Source: Halomonas binhaiensis (lineage in GTDB: Bacteria; Pseudomonadota; Gammaproteobacteria; Pseudomonadales; Halomonadaceae). From it: a stretch of 64,000 nucleotides of DNA. Positions 17,644 through 25,508 of this stretch are shown in pieces. The notes beneath the pieces are model-generated. The model ran no database searches and was not told the DNA's origin. It was given only the letters and a program-made list of their open reading frames with translations. Position numbers and translations under genes: made by a program. The DNA lies in NCBI RefSeq assembly GCF_008329985.2, contig NZ_CP038437.2:2542001-2606000 (forward strand), in the 5' to 3' direction. How positions within the stretch are numbered: position 1 is the first letter of the stretch; the number at the start of each line of letters is the position of its first letter.

Positions 17644-18393
17644 ATGCGTCTCCCCTACAAGAGGGCCTTGATCACTGCTGCCGGACAAGGCATTGGCCGA
17701 GCCACTGCACTGCGCTTTGCTGCCGAAGGTGCCAAGGTCATCGCCACGGATGTAGCCGAGGACAAGCTCGCATCGCTCGACGGCATCACCAATATCGAGT
17801 GCCATGCCCTGGATGTGACCGACCGACAGGCGATCATGGCTCTGGAGCAACGCCTGCCAGCCATTGATGTACTGTTCAACTGCGCAGGCTACGTCCATAG
17901 CGGCACCCTGCTGGAATGCGACCAGGAAGCCTTCGAACGCTCCATGGCCATCAATGTCACGGCCATGTTCCATACCATATCCACTTTCCTGCCAGGTATG
18001 CTCGAAGCCGGACGTGGCAGCATCATCAACATGGCATCGGTGGCTTCTAGTCTGAAAGGAGTCCCCAATCGCTTTGCATATGGCACCAGCAAGGCCGCCG
18101 TCATTGGTCTAACTCGCTCCGTGGCTGCCGACTACGTGACCCGAGGCATTCGCTGCAACGCCATCTGCCCGGGCACCGTGGAATCCCCTTCCCTGGCTGA
18201 ACGTATCCAGGCCCAGGCCAGGGAAAGTGGCAGCAGCGCGGAGGCCGTACGCGCCGCCTTCCTTGCCCGTCAGCCCATGGAACGACTGGGTACCCCCGAA
18301 GAAATTGCCGCCTTGGCGACCTATCTCGCTTCAGATGAGTCTGCCTACACCACAGGTACCACCCAGGTGATCGATGGCGGCTGGTTGGCCTGA
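17644..18393 (+). CDS. Short-chain dehydrogenase, probable 2-keto-3-deoxy-L-fuconate dehydrogenase
   Basis: A 249-residue SDR with the classical order: TAAGQGIGRATAL nucleotide-binding glycine motif near residue 12, FNCAGYV, the catalytic serine in NMASVASS, YGTSK (Tyr and Lys of the active site) and ICPGTVESP. The ALITAAGQGIGRA start and the C-terminal DGGWLA match the Xanthomonas enzyme and human DHRS6-type proteins. It would oxidise 2-keto-3-deoxy-L-fuconate to 2,4-diketo-3-deoxy-L-fuconate with NAD. The next gene encodes the hydrolase for that product, which supports the assignment. Confidence 0.82.
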   Translation: MRLPYKRALITAAGQGIGRATALRFAAEGAKVIATDVAEDKLASLDGITNIECHALDVTDRQAIMALEQRLPAIDVLFNCAGYVHSGTLLECDQEAFERSMAINVTAMFHTISTFLPGMLEAGRGSIINMASVASSLKGVPNRFAYGTSKAAVIGLTRSVAADYVTRGIRCNAICPGTVESPSLAERIQAQARESGSSAEAVRAAFLARQPMERLGTPEEIAALATYLASDESAYTTGTTQVIDGGWLA

Positions 18394-18442
18394 ATCATCG
18401 ATGCTGTTGTGCAGAGCGCATGTCTGTCGGACCTGCACAGAG

Positions 18443-18562
18443 TTTTCGTACAAGCGCTTTTGACACAACAATTTTTGATACAACAATTTTCGGCACAAGA
18501 ACTTACGACATAAGCACTTACGACATAAAAGCTTTCAACATAAAAGCTTTCGAATTAGAGGA
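18443..18562 (+). repeat. 8 x 15-bp tandem array ending in the ribosome-binding site of the diketo-deoxyfuconate hydrolase
   Basis: Eight diverged units keep an exact 15-bp register: 18443, 18458, 18473, 18488, 18503, 18518, 18533 and 18548. The consensus is about TTTCGACATAAGCAC. The last unit, TTTCGAATTAGAGGA, contains the AGAGGA ribosome-binding site, and the start codon follows six bases later at 18569. No spacer sequences separate the units, so this is not a CRISPR. Confidence 0.9.
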
Positions 18563-18568
18563 CCGCTC

Positions 18569-19432
18569 ATGAAACTGCTTCGTTTCGGCACTCCAGGCCA
18601 GGAATCCCCCGCCATTCTGGACAGCTCCGGCACAATCCGTGACCTGTCCGGCGTCATTGATGACATTGCCGGCCCCCAGCTATCACAAGATGCTCTGGCG
18701 CGCCTGGCTGAGCTGGATCATTCCCGGTTGCCATCAGTGGATCCTGATACCCGATTGGGCCCTTGCGTCGGCCGGGTTGGGAAGTTCATCTGCATCGGTC
18801 TCAACTATGCCGATCATGCGGCTGAAAGCGGTGTGGAGGTTCCTCCGGAACCGGTGATATTCAACAAGTGGACCAGCGCCATCTGCGGCCCCAATGACAA
18901 TGTCATCATTCCTCGCGGGTCCACCAAGACCGACTGGGAGGTGGAGCTTGGCATCGTCATCGGCAAGGCCGGACGCTACATCGATGAAAGCGACGCGCTG
19001 GAGCATGTTGCCGGCTACTGCGTGGTCAATGATGTCTCCGAACGGGAATACCAGCTGGAGCGCAGTGGTACATGGGACAAGGGCAAGGGCTGCGACACCT
19101 TTGGCCCTCTCGGCCCCTGGCTGGTCACAGCGGACGAAATCCGCGATCCACATGACTTGTCCATGTGGCTGGAAGTGGACGGCAAACGCTATCAGGATGG
19201 CTCCACGCGTACCATGGTCTACCAGGTGCCTTTTCTGATCAGCTATCTGAGCCGTTTCATGAGCCTGCAGCCCGGTGATGTGATTTCCACCGGTACTCCA
19301 CCTGGTGTCGGCATGGGGCAGAATCCGCCCGTGTATCTGCGCCCCGGCCAGACCATGCACCTGGGCATCGATGGACTCGGGGAACAGACCCAGAAGGTCG
19401 TTGCGGGCGATGCTGTGGGGAATGATGCATGA
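18569..19432 (+). CDS. 2,4-diketo-3-deoxy-L-fuconate hydrolase (FAH superfamily)
   Basis: A 287-residue fumarylacetoacetate-hydrolase family protein. The core motifs are FICIGLNYADHAAE, EPVIFNKWTSAI, the metal-binding DWEVELGIVIG, YCVVNDVSEREYQ and the C-terminal GDVISTGTPPGVGMG. In the Xanthomonas pathway this enzyme splits 2,4-diketo-3-deoxy-L-fuconate into pyruvate and L-lactate. The gene follows the SDR for the preceding step and overlaps the next gene by ATGA. Other acylpyruvate hydrolases share the same motifs, so the assignment depends on context. Confidence 0.82.
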   Translation: MKLLRFGTPGQESPAILDSSGTIRDLSGVIDDIAGPQLSQDALARLAELDHSRLPSVDPDTRLGPCVGRVGKFICIGLNYADHAAESGVEVPPEPVIFNKWTSAICGPNDNVIIPRGSTKTDWEVELGIVIGKAGRYIDESDALEHVAGYCVVNDVSEREYQLERSGTWDKGKGCDTFGPLGPWLVTADEIRDPHDLSMWLEVDGKRYQDGSTRTMVYQVPFLISYLSRFMSLQPGDVISTGTPPGVGMGQNPPVYLRPGQTMHLGIDGLGEQTQKVVAGDAVGNDA

Positions 19433-20469
19433 GCACTGCTCGTTCCATGCAGGTCGCATGCTGTCTTGAGCCTGGAACCTTGGCCATGGAGCAGCGCCCT
19501 CGCCCAACCCCCGCTAGCGGCGAAGCCCTGTTGCGCATTCGCCGCATTGGTGTCTGCGGCACGGATATCCATGCCTTTGGTGGCAACCAGCCTTACTTCT
19601 CCTACCCTCGTGTCCTTGGCCACGAACTGGCAGGAGAGATCGCGGCCGTCGCTGATGATGTAGACGCGTCGCTGGTGGGGAAAAATGCCTACGTGATCCC
19701 CTACCTGCACTGCGGTGAATGCCGAGCCTGCCAACGCGGCCACACCAACTGTTGCCAGCATATGCAGGTCATTGGTGTGCATCGTGATGGCGGCATGGCG
19801 GAATGGCTGAGTATCCCCGTTGCCCATCTGATCACCTCGCAGCACCTTACCGCTGACGAACTGGCGCTGATCGAGTGCCAGGCCATTGGCGCCCATGCCG
19901 TGCGTCGCAGCGGCCTGCTTGAGGAGGATCTTGCCGTTGTCGTGGGTACTGGCCCTATCGGTATCGGCGTGGCACAGATTGCTCGCGCCAGTGGTGCTCG
20001 GGTAGTGGTGGTCGATACCAATAGCGAGCGTCTCGACTTCTGCCGCGACACCCTGGGTTTTACGCATTGCCTTCAAGTTGGCAAGGACGACCTGGAAACG
20101 CGGATCAGCGAACTCAACGACGGCGCTTTGGCCGATGTGGTGTTCGATGCCACGGGCAACCCTCAGGCCATGGAGGCGGGTTTTGCCTTGGCCGGGCACG
20201 CTGGACGCTATGTGCTGGTCAGTATCGTGAAAGCGGATATTCGCTTTCATGACCCGGACTTCCATGGCCGCGAATTGACCCTGCTGGCTAGCCGCAATGC
20301 CACTCGCCAGGACTTCGAGCACGTCACCGAGTTGCTCGAACAAGGCAACATTCAGGTTTCTTCGATGATCACCCACCAGGGCCACTTCGGCGAGTTGCCG
20401 GAACTGATGCCCAAGTGGTGCCAGCCAGGAAGTGGAGTGATCAAGGCCATGGTTCATCTCGACGATTGA
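19429..20469 (+). CDS. Zinc-dependent medium-chain dehydrogenase (L-galactonate / sugar-acid 5-dehydrogenase-like)
   Basis: A 346-residue MDR-family dehydrogenase. Catalytic zinc ligands are visible in GVCGTDIHAFGG and LGHELAGE. The structural zinc cluster is CGECRACQRGHTNCC. The nucleotide-binding motif is VVGTGPIGIGVAQIA. It starts inside the stop codon of the hydrolase gene (ATGA), so it is translationally coupled. Followed by altronate dehydratase and tagaturonate-reductase-like genes, it resembles LgoD-type L-galactonate oxidoreductase. A role as L-fucose or L-galactose dehydrogenase is an alternative. I am confident in the family, less so in the substrate. Confidence 0.75.
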   Translation: MSTARSMQVACCLEPGTLAMEQRPRPTPASGEALLRIRRIGVCGTDIHAFGGNQPYFSYPRVLGHELAGEIAAVADDVDASLVGKNAYVIPYLHCGECRACQRGHTNCCQHMQVIGVHRDGGMAEWLSIPVAHLITSQHLTADELALIECQAIGAHAVRRSGLLEEDLAVVVGTGPIGIGVAQIARASGARVVVVDTNSERLDFCRDTLGFTHCLQVGKDDLETRISELNDGALADVVFDATGNPQAMEAGFALAGHAGRYVLVSIVKADIRFHDPDFHGRELTLLASRNATRQDFEHVTELLEQGNIQVSSMITHQGHFGELPELMPKWCQPGSGVIKAMVHLDD

Positions 20470-20509
20470 TGATCAAGCAATCCCTGCGGACTGTCCGCGG
20501 CATGGCATT

Positions 20510-20554
20510 TCTTTACGACCTAACTTTTTACAACCTGGCTTTTTACGACCCAGC
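20510..20554 (+). repeat. 3 x 15-bp tandem array in the uxaA leader
   Basis: Units start at 20510, 20525 and 20540 with consensus TTTTTACGACC(T/C)(G/A)GC in exact 15-bp register. The next 15 bases (20555-20569) hold the GGAG ribosome-binding site for the start codon at 20575. Confidence 0.8.
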
Positions 20555-20574
20555 CTTTGTTGGAGACACCCTTC

Positions 20575-22263
20575 ATGGCCACCCGTTCTCATTCCTCATC
20601 AACAGCAACGACGACCACCGACAAGATCGCCAGTGATGGTATCCCACAGGCTACGCTGCGCGTACACCCTAGGGATAATGTCCGGGTCGCACTCAAGGAC
20701 CTGCCGGCGGGCAGCACCATCGAGGACAACAATCATGTCCTGCAACTTGTCGAGGCGGTGCGCCACAAGCACAAATTTGCTCTGGTCGATCTGGAAGAAG
20801 GCGACACGGTGATCATGTATGGCGTGACCGTCGGTCGCGCTTCACGCCCGATTCGGGCTGGAGAAATGATTCGCACGGACAATCTGGAACATTCCACCGA
20901 CAGCAGTGCCACGGTACAGCGCCAGCAAGACTGGCAAGCACCTGATGTCAGTGCCTTCCAGGGACTCACCTTTGATGGCTACCACCGCCCCGATGGACAG
21001 GTCGGAACTGCCAATATCTGGCTGGTCGTGCCGCTGGTGTTCTGTGAAAACCGCAATATCGAAGTGCTGCGTCAATGCGTTGCCGACGCCTTGGGCGATG
21101 ACCCCTATCGGGACTATAAGCGTATGGCTCGGGCCATGCTCAATGGCAACTCACCGCATGATGAGGGCAGCGCAGACAGCTCCGATCAGGCCCCACCTTT
21201 CCCTAATGTGGATGGCGTTCGCTTTCTCACTCATACCCTGGGTTGCGGCGGCACCGATGATGATGCCCAGGCCTTGTGCCAACTGCTGGCAGGCTACATC
21301 ACCCACCCTAACGTGGCAGGAGCCACGGTACTCAGCCTCGGTTGTCAGAAAGCTCAGATTGCCATGCTCAAGCAGGCCGTGGCCAAGCGCGACCCTCAGG
21401 GCCTGCGCCCGGTCCATTATCTGGAGCAGCAGGCAACGGCCAGTGAGGATGCTCTGATCCGCGAAGCATTGAATACCATCTTCGATGGACTCAAGGAAGC
21501 CAATCGCCTGACACGTACCCCCGCCCCACTTTCCAAGCTGCGCATCGGTGTGGAGTGCGGCGGGTCGGATGGCTTCTCTGGTCTCTCCGCCAACCCGGTA
21601 GTCGGCGCGACCATTGATCGGCTGGTGGCTATGGGCGGCAGCGGTATTCTCAGTGAATTTCCTGAGCTATGCGGCGTAGAGCACGAACTGCTGGCCCGCT
21701 GTACCGACGACAGCATTGCCAAACGCTTTACGGAGTTGATGGAAGCCTATCAGCGACATGCCGCATCCGTCGGTGCTGCTTTCTCCATGAATCCTTCACC
21801 GGGCAATATTCGCGATGGCCTGATTACTGATGCGATGAAATCCGCCGGTGCCGCGAAGAAAGGTGGCGACAGCCCGGTCGTCGATGTTCTCGACTACACC
21901 GAACCCGCGACACGTTCCGGCCTGAGCCTGCTGTGTACACCGGGCAACGATGTCGAGTCCACTACGGCTCTGGTCGGCTCTGGCGCCAACCTGGTGATCT
22001 TCACCACGGGCCTTGGCACCCCGACAGGCAATCCCATCGCACCAGTGGTCAAGGTGGCCAGCAATTCTGAACTGGCTCAGCGCATGGCGGACATCATTGA
22101 CTTCGATACTGGTGCCATCATCCGTGGTGAGGCTACGATCGACGAGCTCGCCGATGAACTGCTGAGGCTCTGTATTGAAAGCGCTTCCGGTCGTTACGCC
22201 ACCCGGGCAGTGAGTCTGGCCCAGTACGACTTCATCCCTTGGAAACGCGGGGTTTCGCTATGA
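20575..22263 (+). CDS. uxaA: Altronate dehydratase (UxaA)
   Basis: A 562-residue protein joining the small N-terminal SAF domain (about residues 20-110, LRVHPRDNVRVAL) to the large UxaA/GarD catalytic domain: GYHRPDGQVGTANIWLVVP, LTHTLGCGG, VECGGSDGFSGLSANP and VIFTTGLGTPTGNPIAPVVK. It would dehydrate D-altronate to 2-keto-3-deoxy-D-gluconate. The start at 20575 is chosen because GGAG lies six to nine bases upstream; a TTG in the same frame further up lacks support. The next gene overlaps its stop codon. No uronate isomerase is present, so the altronate probably does not come from galacturonate by a locally encoded route. Confidence 0.88.
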   Translation: MATRSHSSSTATTTTDKIASDGIPQATLRVHPRDNVRVALKDLPAGSTIEDNNHVLQLVEAVRHKHKFALVDLEEGDTVIMYGVTVGRASRPIRAGEMIRTDNLEHSTDSSATVQRQQDWQAPDVSAFQGLTFDGYHRPDGQVGTANIWLVVPLVFCENRNIEVLRQCVADALGDDPYRDYKRMARAMLNGNSPHDEGSADSSDQAPPFPNVDGVRFLTHTLGCGGTDDDAQALCQLLAGYITHPNVAGATVLSLGCQKAQIAMLKQAVAKRDPQGLRPVHYLEQQATASEDALIREALNTIFDGLKEANRLTRTPAPLSKLRIGVECGGSDGFSGLSANPVVGATIDRLVAMGGSGILSEFPELCGVEHELLARCTDDSIAKRFTELMEAYQRHAASVGAAFSMNPSPGNIRDGLITDAMKSAGAAKKGGDSPVVDVLDYTEPATRSGLSLLCTPGNDVESTTALVGSGANLVIFTTGLGTPTGNPIAPVVKVASNSELAQRMADIIDFDTGAIIRGEATIDELADELLRLCIESASGRYATRAVSLAQYDFIPWKRGVSL

Positions 22264-23381
22264 GTGGCGGCCCGTGCCTGACGCCACCAAGCCTGATGCA
22301 GTTCGGTATTGGCCGCTTCCTTCTGGCACACGTGGACCTGTTCATCGAGCAAGCCAATCGCCTGAGTGATACGCCGGTCGGCATCGTCGCGATACAGAGT
22401 TCCCAGCGTCCCGATGGAGGCAAGAAAGCCTATTGCCTGATCCACGAGCAGAGTTACCCAGTGCAGCTCCGAGGACTACGCGACGGTCAGCGCATTGATG
22501 AGCGGCATGAAGTCAAAAGCCTCCGCAGTGTCCTGGTGGCCCATCAGGCCTGGGCAGAAATCGAGCGACGCTTTCGTGATGACATTACCCACGTAGTCTC
22601 CAACACCAGTGAGCGTGGTTATGAGGTACCTAAAGACGACAGCCCCTTGCTGGACTGCCCGGTGTCTTTTCCCGCCAAGCTGACCCGCCTGCTGAAACTG
22701 CGTTTCGATGCAGGACGCTCTGGTGTCACCTTATTGCCTTGTGAACTGCTCAGTGACAATGGCCTGCAATTGAAACGCATCGTGCTGAGTCTGGCGCAGC
22801 GATATTTCGCCGATGCCACGTTCGCAACATGGCTGCAGGAACAATGTGTATGGGCGGTCACGCTGGTCGATCGTATCGTGTCAACGGCTCTCGAGCCCAT
22901 CGGTGCGGTGGCAGAACCCTATGGGCTCTGGGCCATCCAGGAAACGCCGGGGCTTCAGCTGCCATTCACCCATCCAGATGTGCAGCTGGTCGCGGATATA
23001 CGGCCATATGAACGACGCAAGCTGCATCTGCTCAACCTGGCCCACACTTGGCTGGTGGCCCGCTGGCAGCAACTCGGCCTGGAACATGATGTGTCGCTGG
23101 TCCGACATGCCATGGACGAACCTCACCTTGGCGGCGTTGTGGAAACGATGCTACGTGAGGAAGTCGTGCCAGTGCTCGACCGGGAAATGCCTGGCATGCA
23201 ACTGCACGCTTATGTGACCAGCATACTGGAGCGATTCCGCAACCCCTGGCTGGATCATCACCTGAGCGACATTGCCCAGAATCACGCAGAAAAGTGCCAG
23301 CGCCGCATCGCCCCAGTGATCGACATGGCCCGATCCCAAGGACGCACGCTACCCCTGCTGGAACAGGCCATGATGACGTAG
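22260..23381 (+). CDS. Mannitol-dehydrogenase-family oxidoreductase, probable tagaturonate reductase (UxaB-like)
   Basis: A 373-residue polyol/mannitol dehydrogenase family protein. It shows the N-terminal dinucleotide-binding IGRFLLAHVDLFI, the VTLLPCELLSDNG segment and the catalytic-lysine region RPYERRKLHLLNLAHT. It is shorter than E. coli UxaB (about 480 residues) and lacks some of its C-terminal part, so it may belong to a compact subfamily. The start overlaps the uxaA stop in ATGA. The pair would interconvert tagaturonate and altronate and then dehydrate altronate. With the zinc dehydrogenase two genes upstream, this makes a plausible L-galactonate to 2-keto-3-deoxygluconate route. Confidence 0.75.
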   Translation: MSGGPCLTPPSLMQFGIGRFLLAHVDLFIEQANRLSDTPVGIVAIQSSQRPDGGKKAYCLIHEQSYPVQLRGLRDGQRIDERHEVKSLRSVLVAHQAWAEIERRFRDDITHVVSNTSERGYEVPKDDSPLLDCPVSFPAKLTRLLKLRFDAGRSGVTLLPCELLSDNGLQLKRIVLSLAQRYFADATFATWLQEQCVWAVTLVDRIVSTALEPIGAVAEPYGLWAIQETPGLQLPFTHPDVQLVADIRPYERRKLHLLNLAHTWLVARWQQLGLEHDVSLVRHAMDEPHLGGVVETMLREEVVPVLDREMPGMQLHAYVTSILERFRNPWLDHHLSDIAQNHAEKCQRRIAPVIDMARSQGRTLPLLEQAMMT

Positions 23382-23391
23382 CCACCTGAAA

Positions 23392-23445
23392 GCAGCCCTT
23401 CATGGTCGGGCTACACTGTCATGAAGGGCCGTCATGAAGGGCTGC
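23392..23445. terminator. Long inverted repeat between convergent genes
   Basis: GCAGCCCTTCATG at 23392 pairs perfectly with CATGAAGGGCTGC at 23433-23445. A second CATGAAGGGC at 23420 is an alternative partner, produced by a 13-bp direct duplication. There is no T run, so intrinsic termination is uncertain. Confidence 0.5.
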
Positions 23446-23460
23446 CAGCATGAAAGCCTG

Positions 23461-24192
23461 TCAGGATGACTCGGACTTCAGCCGATCCTTGAGCTGACGA
23501 TAAGTGGCATAGTGATGATCAAGGTGGCGACGCATGGCATCTTCTGCCGCCGCAGCGTCGCGCGATGCAATGGCCTCCACGATCTCGACGTGCGCTCGGT
23601 AGGCTGCATCATTCTGTCCAGGTTGCTGGGCAACCTGAGCCCTGCGGTCATCGAGCCATTCCGCCAGCGCTTGATGAATGGCGTCATAGATGGGGTTGTG
23701 GCCAATAGCGGCCAGAGCAGCATGAAAATCGACATCCGCGCGCTTGAACGCTGCCTCGTCTCCTCTATCCAGAATCTCGCGCTGGTGCTGCAGAGCCTGG
23801 CGCAATACTTCGATTTCGTCGTCACTGGCATGGATAGCAGCATGCCGCGCCAGTGCTATTTCAAACATGGCTCTGGCTTCCTGGAAATGCTGCTGACCTT
23901 CGGGCTGGCTGAGCAGCTTGCGTGTCACACCAGACAAGCGTGCCATCACCGCTTCGGCAGTTGGCCGGATGACCCGCGCCCGTGTACCGCTGTTGATCGC
24001 AACCAGACCCAACTGCTGGAGATAGAATAGTGCTTCACGCACCGCCGGGCGGCCAACACCGAACTGTTCCATGAGCTCGCGCTCGGACGGCAGCTGATCA
24101 TTCTCGCTCAAGCGCCCTTCTATAATTTCAGCCTCAAGCTGTTCCGCCACCTGTTCTGAAAGCGTCTTGCGCTCCACCCGATATTTGCTCAT
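23461..24192 (-). CDS. FadR-family GntR transcriptional regulator (NanR/UxuR-like)
   Basis: A 243-residue regulator with a GntR winged helix-turn-helix (about residues 12-70, SENDQLPSERELMEQFGVGRPAVREAL) followed by a helical FCD ligand domain, whose Asp/His metal-binding residues appear in RADVDFHAALAAIG and MRRHLDHHY. The start at 24192 has AGGAG nine bases upstream. It is convergent with the uxa genes and heads the same strand as the YiaK-like and TRAP genes, so either set may be controlled. FadR-type regulators of this group commonly answer to uronates or aldonates. Confidence 0.87.
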   Translation of the reverse strand: MSKYRVERKTLSEQVAEQLEAEIIEGRLSENDQLPSERELMEQFGVGRPAVREALFYLQQLGLVAINSGTRARVIRPTAEAVMARLSGVTRKLLSQPEGQQHFQEARAMFEIALARHAAIHASDDEIEVLRQALQHQREILDRGDEAAFKRADVDFHAALAAIGHNPIYDAIHQALAEWLDDRRAQVAQQPGQNDAAYRAHVEIVEAIASRDAAAAEDAMRRHLDHHYATYRQLKDRLKSESS

Positions 24193-24308
24193 CGATACAG
24201 GACTCCTAGGAAATTCGGCCCCGGAACCAATCATTTGCCGGGCTATTGGCGCTATGTTACTGCAACCCGGACATGTTGTGCTTGCTCAGACACCAACGGT
24301 CCAAGCAC

Positions 24309-25388
24309 TCAAGGATGTTCGTTCAGCCTTTCCAGTCCCAACTGCAAGGCGATATCGCGGTAGGCGTCGCGCTGGGCCCAGTCCAACGGGATACCCTGCT
24401 GACTGCGCCGCTTTCGTTGCTCCCATTCTCTATCTCCCGGCGCCATCACTTGTCTGCCTTGCACGGGCTCCATACCGCGCAGATCCGAAAGGTATTCCTG
24501 CATTCGTGCCTGAAAATACGCCCTCTCTGTAAATCCTTCCGGATTCATTACCAGGAAGAAATGCCCAACCCCTCTTGGCGTGGTCATGTCTGGCCCTGCC
24601 ATAGGTAACAAGCGAAAGCCATTCAACATGTTGGCCAGCATCGAGCTAAGAACTTCGACCATGCTGGCCAACCCTGCACCCTTGAAGCCAAATCCCGCCC
24701 CACCCAACGGCAACAACGCTTCTGCCTGGGAAGCATCCGTCGTCGTTTCTCCCGTCGTGGTAGCGGCGATATCCGGCGGCAGGTCTCGGTCAATGGCCGC
24801 ATATTGCTGGACACGATTCCAGGGAATGGCACTGGTGGCCATATCCAGCAATAAAGGATTATCTCCCTCGACCGGTGCTGCGAAGGCGATGGGGTTGGTG
24901 CCGTGAAAGGGTCGCTTGCTGCCATGCAGCAGCACGAATGGGTCGGAATTGCACATTGCCATTCCAATCATGCCTTGCTCGGCCGCTGCCAGGGCATAAC
25001 ACCCAGCAGCTCCAAAATGCGAGGAATGGCTGACGGCCACAGCACCGATGCCAACCTCTCGCGCCATGTCACAGGCATGCTGGATGGCGCGATACCCCGC
25101 CAGGTGACCAAAGGCATTGTCGGCATTCAGCACGGCGGTCCCGGGCAGACGCCGGTTGAGCCTCAACTGGGGAGCCCCGTTGATGCGCCCTCCTGACAGG
25201 GCCTTGAGATAGTGCGGCAACAGGCGCACCCCGTGGCTGTCAGTCCCCATCAATGACGCAGTGATCAAGGCCCGAGAAACAGCCTGTCGGGAAGGTTCAT
25301 CAGCTCCGCGGATTTCCAGTGCCTGCTCAATGAAACAGCGCAGCTCCTCTGCATCGACATGACAGGCAAATGCTTGTTCCTCAGCCAT
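24309..25388 (-). CDS. Malate/L-lactate dehydrogenase-family NAD(P)H oxidoreductase (YiaK-like)
   Basis: A 359-residue Ldh_2-superfamily enzyme: LITASLMGTDSHGVRLLPHYL, AVSHSSHFGAAGCYA with the catalytic His, NPIAFAAP and LLLDMATSAI are the family hallmarks. Members act on 2-keto acids, for example 2,3-diketo-L-gulonate, ureidoglycolate or sulfolactate. The start at 25388 follows AAAGGATG. The dctM gene of a complete TRAP set lies just upstream on the same strand, which parallels E. coli yiaK next to yiaMNO. The actual substrate is not determinable here. Confidence 0.8.
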   Translation of the reverse strand: MAEEQAFACHVDAEELRCFIEQALEIRGADEPSRQAVSRALITASLMGTDSHGVRLLPHYLKALSGGRINGAPQLRLNRRLPGTAVLNADNAFGHLAGYRAIQHACDMAREVGIGAVAVSHSSHFGAAGCYALAAAEQGMIGMAMCNSDPFVLLHGSKRPFHGTNPIAFAAPVEGDNPLLLDMATSAIPWNRVQQYAAIDRDLPPDIAATTTGETTTDASQAEALLPLGGAGFGFKGAGLASMVEVLSSMLANMLNGFRLLPMAGPDMTTPRGVGHFFLVMNPEGFTERAYFQARMQEYLSDLRGMEPVQGRQVMAPGDREWEQRKRRSQQGIPLDWAQRDAYRDIALQLGLERLNEHP

Positions 25389-25436
25389 CGTGAAGCATCC
25401 TTTCGTGAGCAACGTCCGTGAATGGCGCTACTGATT

Positions 25437-25463
25437 CATACATGTAACGACTGTCCATACATG
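25437..25463. promoter_or_regulatory. Direct repeat CATACATG-N11-CATACATG upstream of the YiaK-like gene
   Basis: Two identical octamers are 19 bp apart centre to centre, on the same helix face, 50-75 bp before the start at 25388. This is a candidate regulator site, with the adjacent GntR protein as the obvious guess. Confidence 0.35.
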
Positions 25464-25508
25464 GAGCTATTGGTAGCGCCTGGGTCAATATGGTTTCAGC
25501 GATGAAAC

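Noticed and set aside
18443..18562. CRISPR array
   Set aside because: Units are contiguous with no unique spacers, the period is only 15 bp and no cas gene is nearby. The same applies to the other arrays.
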